From Rickettsiales bacterium UBA1997 (GTDB lineage Bacteria > Pseudomonadota > Alphaproteobacteria > Rickettsiales > UBA1997): a DNA stretch of 10,774 nt. Below the pieces are notes generated by a model. It did not search any database and had not been told where the DNA came from. It worked only from the letters and a program-made list of their open reading frames with translations. The stretch covers positions 1 through 10,774 of the forward strand of contig DDCV01000161.1 in NCBI GenBank assembly GCA_002335845.1, read 5' to 3'. A program made the position numbers and the translations under genes. This document shows, piece by piece, positions 5,607-10,774 of this stretch. The stretch's first letter is position 1. The number at the start of each line of letters is the position of its first letter.

Positions 5607-6692
5607 CTAGTCAAATTTATCGCCTCTACTTGTGTCAATAATATTTAAAATTGCTGATAATCTTTGTATTAATATCTTTTTTGAAAAATGCTTAACAGCT
5701 CTTTGATAAGAATTTTTTATCATATTATTAGTTAAATCCTTGTCACTTATTATTGCTAAGACGGAAGCAGCAATTCTATTTGGCATTTGTTGATCAATAT
5801 CTACTAATAAGCCATCTTTTTTATGTCGTATAATTTCCTTTGGACCATCACTTTTAGATGCAATAATTGGTTTATAACATCTTATCGCTTCCAATATTAC
5901 TAAGCCAAAAGTTTCATTTAGCGAAGGTAGTATAAAAATATCAATTTCTTGAAAAAATCTTGAGCTACTATCAACCCAACTTAAAAATTGCACCTGACCT
6001 TGCAGATTTAGCTCAAAAACCAAATCTTTTAAATTTTGCTCTTCCTCGCCACTTCCAGCAATTTTTAAAATAAATTTTCCTGGAAATCTTTTATTAAGTC
6101 TATCTATTGATCTTATAGCATCGGCAATATTTTTAGATTTATCTAATCGACCCATAGTGCCAAGATTTATTGTTTTTTTGTGCGAAAAATCGATATTTAT
6201 CTTGCTTAGATCTATATTTTCAGGAAAGTCTATACCGTTGTAAATTACAAAACTTCTATCAAAGGATTGACCTAGATCTACAGTTTTATAAAATATTTCT
6301 TTATTTACATTCAAGACAACATCGGAGCCAATTGATCTTTTTACATTCATGCTGTGATTAACAGCGATTAAAGTTATTTTCTTATTAATTTTGGCAATTG
6401 CTTTTTTAGCGAGAAATATAGCCCTGCCACCATGAGCCACCACGACATCACTATTAGATTTTCTTAAAAATTTAGCAATTTTATTAATAGCGAATATATC
6501 AAAATAACCAAATTTTATCTCTATTTGCGCTAAATTATGTGATATTTTCTTGGCATCATCTGCAAACGAAACATCGTTTTTAACAACAAAAGAAATATCA
6601 TGACCTAATTCTTGAAATATTTTAGCATAATCAAGAAAAACCTGCTCCGCTCCACCATATGTTTTGGTTAAAATTATGTTGGTAATTCTCAT
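5607..6692 (-). CDS. Family-4 glycosyltransferase (GT-B fold), LPS core or surface glycan
   Basis: A 361-residue GT-B enzyme that transfers a sugar from an activated donor at the cytoplasmic face, most likely to lipopolysaccharide. The N-terminal acceptor domain has the loop TKTYGGAEQVFLDYA (9-23) and VVVAHGGRA (83-91), typical of GT4. The C-terminal donor domain begins near LGTMGRLDKSKNIADAI (177-193). It holds the family EX7E motif, ETFGLVILE (260-268), preceded by DIFILPSLN, and then the SDGPKEII loop (281-288). No membrane segment or signal is seen. It starts 13 bp after the end of the upstream family-2 glycosyltransferase gene and is surely co-transcribed with it. Donor and acceptor cannot be deduced from the sequence. 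Confidence 0.87.
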   Translation of the reverse strand: MRITNIILTKTYGGAEQVFLDYAKIFQELGHDISFVVKNDVSFADDAKKISHNLAQIEIKFGYFDIFAINKIAKFLRKSNSDVVVAHGGRAIFLAKKAIAKINKKITLIAVNHSMNVKRSIGSDVVLNVNKEIFYKTVDLGQSFDRSFVIYNGIDFPENIDLSKINIDFSHKKTINLGTMGRLDKSKNIADAIRSIDRLNKRFPGKFILKIAGSGEEEQNLKDLVFELNLQGQVQFLSWVDSSSRFFQEIDIFILPSLNETFGLVILEAIRCYKPIIASKSDGPKEIIRHKKDGLLVDIDQQMPNRIAASVLAIISDKDLTNNMIKNSYQRAVKHFSKKILIQRLSAILNIIDTSRGDKFD

Positions 6693-6705
6693 AAAAATTT
6701 ACTGA

Positions 6706-7473
6706 TTATTTTTTATTTCCAACTTTTATTTCCAAAGCTTTTAATCTTGAGACTGATGGATAAAGAGCGGCCAAAATGGCAATTAACAACCCCAGCAAAC
6801 CTTCTTTATAGCCTTTTTTGATAATAAATGACTTAAAAATTCTAGTTTTAATGGATATAATTTCTTTAAAAATACCAAATTCTAATTTTTTACCAGATGC
6901 CATCATATCATTGGCGCGCCAAGTCGTATTACGATCGAATCTTTTCACTAGAGCTGAAATATTACCATCCATCATGTGAGTTAAAGAGTTTTTTAGATAT
7001 TTCACCTCGCCTTTCATATCTGCTGTTGGATGAATTTCCTTATCTTCATGATATATTTTATAACCATTATAAAACATCGTCACCCTTCGCAAAACGGCAA
7101 TCGATCTTAGCCAGCCATATTTTACCAATCTTGCCCCCACATAATTATCAACTAGCACAGAAAATTGACAAGGCTTACTATCTCGAATTGATAAAATTTC
7201 TTGCGCTAAATCACTAGATACCCTTTCATCGGCATCAATCTCCAATATCCAATCACCACTAGCATTATTAAGAGCGATATTACGCCTTTTACCTTCAATA
7301 TTCCAACTGCCTTCAAATATATTATTGGTATATTTTTGTACAATTTCCTTAGTTTTGTCGCTACATTTATCAAGAACTACTACAATCTCGTCAGCGAAAT
7401 TTAAGCTTTTTAAGCATTCTTCAATTTTACCCTCCTCATTGTGAGCAACGATTACTGCTGAAATTTTTTTCAT
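6706..7473 (-). CDS. Family-2 glycosyltransferase, WaaE/KdtX-like (LPS core)
   Basis: A 255-residue GT2 enzyme with GT-A landmarks: SAVIVAHNEEGKIEECL (5-21), EIVVVLDKCSDKTKEI (29-44) with Asp35, and WILEIDADERVS (75-86) holding the metal-binding acidic cluster. A basic segment and a single hydrophobic stretch (about 227-240) near the C-terminus suggest membrane association. It belongs to the same subfamily as the gene at 485-1267 but is clearly diverged, with different sequence after residue 100. It is first in the minus-strand unit that continues with the family-4 glycosyltransferase and possibly tolQ. It starts at ATG 7471-7473; an AAGGT lies 14 bases upstream, too far to be a good ribosome-binding site. 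An inner-core sugar transferase role is inferred from the family. Confidence 0.82.
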   Translation of the reverse strand: MKKISAVIVAHNEEGKIEECLKSLNFADEIVVVLDKCSDKTKEIVQKYTNNIFEGSWNIEGKRRNIALNNASGDWILEIDADERVSSDLAQEILSIRDSKPCQFSVLVDNYVGARLVKYGWLRSIAVLRRVTMFYNGYKIYHEDKEIHPTADMKGEVKYLKNSLTHMMDGNISALVKRFDRNTTWRANDMMASGKKLEFGIFKEIISIKTRIFKSFIIKKGYKEGLLGLLIAILAALYPSVSRLKALEIKVGNKK

Positions 7474-7531
7474 GATTAATTTAATTTACCTTGCTGAATA
7501 ATATTAATTTTCGTTTTTAAAAATTAAGAAT

Positions 7532-7578
7532 TGGTATAAAAATATTGTGATTGACATAGAGTGAAATACTATTAAATG
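7532..7578 (+). promoter_or_regulatory. Candidate promoters of the sodB-hisB-nagZ unit
   Basis: Two alternatives lie in the 112-bp divergent gap. One is an extended -10, TGGTATAAA (7532-7540), without a clear -35 box, giving a leader of about 39 nt. The other is a perfect TTGACA (7551-7556) with only a poor -10 (TAAATG, 7573-7578, 16-bp spacer), which would put the start of transcription almost at the ATG (7586) and give a leaderless mRNA. I cannot choose between them. Confidence 0.35.
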
Positions 7579-7585
7579 TTAGATC

Positions 7586-8314
7586 ATGCAAATGTCAAAA
7601 AGAAACTTTATAAAAAAAGCAGGCTTTTCATCCTTGGCAATAGTAGCTGCAACAATTTTGCCTGCACTATCTTTTGCTAAAAAAAGCTACATTTTTAACA
7701 ACTCAAAAAAACAAAAAACTATGTCTTTTGAACTTCCACAATTACCTTACGAGCGCAACGCTTTGGCGCCTTTTATTTCTGAAGAAACTTTAAATTTTCA
7801 TTATGGCAAACATCATCAAGCCTATGTAACTAATCTTAATAAGTTAGTTGAAGGTACTGATTTAGCTAATAAATCTCTTGAAGAAGTTATCAAAATTTCT
7901 GCTCAAGACTCTTCTAAGGCAGGAATTTTTAATAATGCTGCCCAAGTTTGGAATCATACTTTTTATTGGCACTCAATGAAGCCAAATGGTGGTGGCAAAC
8001 CTACTGGTGAAGTTTTAGCTAAAATAGAATCTAATTTTGGCTCTTATGATAATTTCGTTACTGAGTTTAAAACAGCTGGCGCTACACAATTTGGCTCAGG
8101 TTGGGCTTGGTTGATTTTGGAAGAAGGCAAGTTAAAAATAACCAAAACTGCTAATGCTCACACTCCATTAACAACTAGCGCAAAACCATTAATGACTATG
8201 GATGTTTGGGAGCATGCTTACTATCTGGACTATCAAAATGCTCGCCCTAATTACATTGAAACTTTCTTAACAAAGCTAGTTAACTGGGATTTTGTGGCAC
8301 AAAATTTAAAATAA
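7586..8314 (+). CDS. sodB: Fe-type superoxide dismutase with an N-terminal Tat-like leader
   Basis: Converts superoxide to oxygen and hydrogen peroxide. Residues 46-242 form a complete Fe/Mn-SOD of usual length. Metal ligands are H72, H124, D206 and H210 (the last two in [12 protein letters not shown]), and Q120 in [13 protein letters not shown] marks the Fe type. Ahead of it are about 45 extra residues: [11 protein letters not shown] (4-14), a hydrophobic run to about 30 and a possible cleavage site after A31. This looks like a twin-arginine signal with Lys-Arg in place of Arg-Arg, so the enzyme is probably periplasmic or membrane-tethered. An in-frame ATG at 7721 ([10 protein letters not shown]) matches the normal cytosolic start, so two products are possible. 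Neither ATG has a clear Shine-Dalgarno. hisB follows after four bases. Confidence 0.9.
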   Translation: MQMSKRNFIKKAGFSSLAIVAATILPALSFAKKSYIFNNSKKQKTMSFELPQLPYERNALAPFISEETLNFHYGKHHQAYVTNLNKLVEGTDLANKSLEEVIKISAQDSSKAGIFNNAAQVWNHTFYWHSMKPNGGGKPTGEVLAKIESNFGSYDNFVTEFKTAGATQFGSGWAWLILEEGKLKITKTANAHTPLTTSAKPLMTMDVWEHAYYLDYQNARPNYIETFLTKLVNWDFVAQNLK

Positions 8315-8318
8315 ATTG

Positions 8319-8906
8319 ATGAGAAAGGCAGAAATTACGAGAAACACTAAAGAAACTACAATAAAAGCCAGTGTCAATCTTGACGGCACTGGTTTTTATA
8401 AAGTAGAAACTGGCATTGGTTTTTTAAATCACATGATAGAGCAATTATCTCATCATAGTTTGATTGATATAAATCTTGAATGCCAAGGCGATTTACATAT
8501 TGATTTTCATCATACCACTGAAGATTGCGCTCTTGCTCTTGGTGAAGCTATAAAGCAAGCCTTGGGTGATAAAAAAGGCATAACTCGCTTTGGTCATTCC
8601 TATATACCAATGGACGAAACTCTAAGCCGCTGTGTTATTGACTTATCTGGTCGCGCTTATCCTATTTTTAATTGCGATTTCAATCGAGATAAGATCGGCG
8701 ACATGGATTGCGAGCTATTTCGTGAATTCTTTTTTGCCCTAGCTCAAGCCATTGGCTGCAATTTGCATATCGAGAATCTTTATGGTATTAATAATCACCA
8801 TATTATAGAATCTTGCTTTAAGGCTCTTGCTCGAGCTTTGCGTCAATCAATAACAATCGATGATCGTAAAAAAGACGCTATAAACTCAACTAAAGGCTCA
8901 TTATAA
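8319..8906 (+). CDS. hisB: Imidazoleglycerol-phosphate dehydratase (histidine biosynthesis)
   Basis: Cytosolic, Mn-dependent enzyme that dehydrates imidazole-glycerol phosphate to imidazole-acetol phosphate in histidine synthesis. The 195 residues match the single-domain IGPD length; there is no fused histidinol-phosphatase domain. Both metal-binding repeats are intact: [10 protein letters not shown] (63-72; H64, H65, E68) and [13 protein letters not shown] (158-170; H160, H161, E164). [17 protein letters not shown] (31-47) is also diagnostic. I start at ATG 8319; a TTG three bases earlier is possible. It lies four bases after the sodB stop, and its TAA directly abuts the nagZ ATG. No other his gene is in the window, so histidine genes appear scattered in this genome. 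Confidence 0.95.
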   Translation: MRKAEITRNTKETTIKASVNLDGTGFYKVETGIGFLNHMIEQLSHHSLIDINLECQGDLHIDFHHTTEDCALALGEAIKQALGDKKGITRFGHSYIPMDETLSRCVIDLSGRAYPIFNCDFNRDKIGDMDCELFREFFFALAQAIGCNLHIENLYGINNHHIIESCFKALARALRQSITIDDRKKDAINSTKGSL

Positions 8907-9863
8907 ATGAATCTTTTACAAGAAATTGCTGATAATAATAATATTTTCAAACCAGTAATTTACGGCATTGAATCAACCATTCTTAGCGAAGAAGAAAAGC
9001 AATTTTTTAGTAAAAGTGGTTGCCTTGGATTTATTATTTTTCGGCGCAATATTCAAGATAAAAAACAGCTTAAAAAACTTACCGATTCTTTAAAAGAATT
9101 AATGGGAAGCGAGGTTTTAGTGTTAATTGATCAAGAAGGAGGTAGGGTTGCTAGGTTAGCCCCGCCAATTTGGCCAGAATACCCCTCGGGAAGCTATTTT
9201 GACAATCTTTATCAAAAAGATAAAAATAAGGCTAAAATAGAAATCTATCAAAATTTCCAAAACATTGCCACAGATTTAGTTGAAATTGGCATCAATGTCA
9301 ATTGTGCACCAATCTTAGATATCTCTTATCCAGAAACTCATGAAGTTATTGGTAATCGCGCCTATGGCAAGTTAACGCAACAAATTTCTGAATTATCTTT
9401 AGAGGTATGTAGCGGATTATTATCAAAAAATATCTACCCTGTTATAAAGCATATTCCAGGACATGGTCGCGCCACTTGCGACAGCCATCTAGATTTACCA
9501 AGAGTAGATTGTAGTCTTGATGAATTAAGAAAATTTGATTTTAAGCCTTTTCAAAATCTCAATCAGCAAAAATTTGCTATGACAGCTCATATTTTATATG
9601 ATGCAATTGACGCCAATAATTGCGCCACCACTTCAAAAAAAGCTATTGACTTAATTAGAAATGAAATTGGCTTCAAAAATATCCTCATGAGTGATGATAT
9701 TTCAATGAAAGCTCTTAAAGGTAATTTTTCTAAGCGCACAATAGAAACTCTTAACGCTGGTTGCGACTTAATTTTGCATTGCAATGGCAATATTAATGAG
9801 ATGCAAGAAATTAACGATAATTTGCCACTAATATCGGATGAATTAAGGGCAAAGTTTTACTGA
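8907..9863 (+). CDS. nagZ: Beta-N-acetylhexosaminidase, NagZ type (GH3, peptidoglycan recycling)
   Basis: Cytosolic glycosidase that removes N-acetylglucosamine from imported GlcNAc-anhydromuropeptides during wall recycling. The 318 residues form the single TIM-barrel domain typical of NagZ. Visible motifs are LIDQEGGRVARL (73-84), the substrate and acid-base loop KHIPGHGRATCDSHLDLP (181-198, with the D192/H194 pair) and ILMSDDISMKAL (259-270), whose Asp pair (263-264) holds the nucleophile. No signal peptide is present, which fits the cytosolic role. Its ATG follows the hisB TAA with no gap, so translation is probably coupled. No other recycling gene is adjacent. Confidence 0.92.
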   Translation: MNLLQEIADNNNIFKPVIYGIESTILSEEEKQFFSKSGCLGFIIFRRNIQDKKQLKKLTDSLKELMGSEVLVLIDQEGGRVARLAPPIWPEYPSGSYFDNLYQKDKNKAKIEIYQNFQNIATDLVEIGINVNCAPILDISYPETHEVIGNRAYGKLTQQISELSLEVCSGLLSKNIYPVIKHIPGHGRATCDSHLDLPRVDCSLDELRKFDFKPFQNLNQQKFAMTAHILYDAIDANNCATTSKKAIDLIRNEIGFKNILMSDDISMKALKGNFSKRTIETLNAGCDLILHCNGNINEMQEINDNLPLISDELRAKFY

Positions 9864-9938
9864 TATTTAAAAAAACATTATAAAAATTAAAGCCCACAGA
9901 TCCAATAACAATTTATACCATTTCAACCTCTAAACATC

Positions 9939-10774
9939 ATGAATAAATTCGGTGAAATATTCTCTTTTACAACTTGGGGCGAAAGCCATGGTGAAGCCAT
10001 TGGTTGTGTTGTTGATGGCTGCCCATCTTTGATAGATTTACAAGAAAGTGATATTCAAAAATATCTCAATCAAAGACGCCCTGGGCAATCCAAATTTACT
10101 ACGCAACGACAAGAAAAAGATGAGGTAAAAATTCTATCCGGCGTTTTTGAAGGCAAAACCACCGGCACACCCATCAGCTTAATAATCCACAATCAAGATC
10201 AAAAATCAGGAGATTATTCAGATATTAAGGATAAATTTCGACCAAATCACGCTGATTATACTTATTTTAAAAAATATGGAATAAGAGATTATAGAGGTGG
10301 TGGAAGATCTTCTGCAAGAGAAACAGCCTCTCGTGTAGCAGCAGGTGCTATTGCTAAAAAAGCATTGTCTCAGTTGTTAGGTAAAAAATTTGGAGTTATA
10401 GGTGCGGTAACTCAAATAGGCCCTATCATGAGCAACCCTGATAATTGGGATGAAAAACAAATTCGAAAAAATCCTTTTTTTTCAGCAGATAAAGATATTG
10501 TAGAAGTTTATGAAGATTATTTATTAGATATTCGAAAACAAGGAAGTTCTTGTGGTGCGTTAATTGAACTTAGAGCCAAAGGTATTCCTGTTGGATTGGG
10601 CGCTCCCATTTATTCTAAATTAGATTCAGATATCGCGTCAGCCTTGATGAGTATCAATGCAGTTAAGGCTGTCAATATTGGAGCTGGAATGGATGCTGCT
10701 AGTTTAACCGGTGAAACCAATTCTGATGAGATTAGAAATAAAAACGGAAAAGTAAATTTTAAAACTAATAATGC
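9939..10774 (+). CDS. aroC: Chorismate synthase, 3' end cut by the window
   Basis: Catalyses the last shikimate step, 5-enolpyruvylshikimate-3-phosphate to chorismate, using reduced FMN. The 278 complete codons present include the family signatures GESHGEAIG (14-22), [18 protein letters not shown] (46-63), [10 protein letters not shown] (100-109) and [21 protein letters not shown], read from my own translation. The full family length is about 360, so about 80 residues are missing beyond 10774. No frameshift or internal stop occurs. It starts at ATG 9939, 75 bp after nagZ, with no clear Shine-Dalgarno. That gap holds no convincing promoter, so read-through from the sodB unit is possible. Confidence 0.95.
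   Translation, partial: MNKFGEIFSFTTWGESHGEAIGCVVDGCPSLIDLQESDIQKYLNQRRPGQSKFTTQRQEKDEVKILSGVFEGKTTGTPISLIIHNQDQKSGDYSDIKDKFRPNHADYTYFKKYGIRDYRGGGRSSARETASRVAAGAIAKKALSQLLGKKFGVIGAVTQIGPIMSNPDNWDEKQIRKNPFFSADKDIVEVYEDYLLDIRKQGSSCGALIELRAKGIPVGLGAPIYSKLDSDIASALMSINAVKAVNIGAGMDAASLTGETNSDEIRNKNGKVNFKTNN

Noticed and set aside
6897..7217. A 106-residue plus-strand ORF
   Set aside because: It lies wholly antisense within the family-2 glycosyltransferase gene, whose motifs are intact.
1..10774. CRISPR arrays, phage genes, toxin-antitoxin pairs, rRNA or tRNA
   Set aside because: No regularly spaced repeats, integrase, structural phage genes or RNA-gene hallmarks were seen on either strand.

Overview
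The window is AT-rich bacterial DNA, densely coding on both strands, and most likely comes from an alphaproteobacterium of the Rickettsiales/Holosporales type. The grounds are inferential: AT-rich codon choice, very short gaps, a membrane-anchored DsbA with a long charged linker, MlaF, TolQ, an Fe-type superoxide dismutase and a short one-domain NagZ. Orphan hisB and aroC show that histidine and chorismate enzymes are kept, so the genome is less reduced than that of classical Rickettsia. No taxonomic search was possible.

Layout. Positions 1-484 are a small accessory strip. It has a 59-codon minus-strand ORF with a good ribosome-binding site, a near-consensus promoter, a terminator-like hairpin, a 13-bp inverted repeat around the whole block and a second structured palindrome. 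A minus-strand WaaE-like family-2 glycosyltransferase (485-1267) is divergent from a tight plus-strand operon (1376-4823): dsbA, mlaF, then two tandem paralogous proteins that fuse a type IV pilin-like N-terminus to a LamG/concanavalin-like domain. Convergent to this is a minus-strand block, read in the order family-2 glycosyltransferase, family-4 glycosyltransferase, then tolQ. A GC-rich run of three tetraloop hairpins lies between the glycosyltransferases and tolQ. From 7586 the plus strand carries sodB (with a Tat-like leader), hisB and nagZ back to back, then after 75 bp aroC, which runs off the window end.

How the genes fit together. Most products act in the envelope: lipopolysaccharide core sugar transfer (three glycosyltransferases), outer-membrane lipid asymmetry (MlaF), outer-membrane constriction and integrity (TolQ), periplasmic disulfide formation (DsbA), surface or periplasmic pilin-like proteins, and wall recycling (NagZ). 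The most interesting unit is the dsbA-mlaF-pilin-pilin operon. Each pilin-LamG protein has exactly two cysteines, at equivalent places in the LamG domain, so the co-transcribed DsbA is a natural candidate for oxidising them. HisB, SodB, NagZ and AroC appear to be ordinary housekeeping genes in an unusual order.
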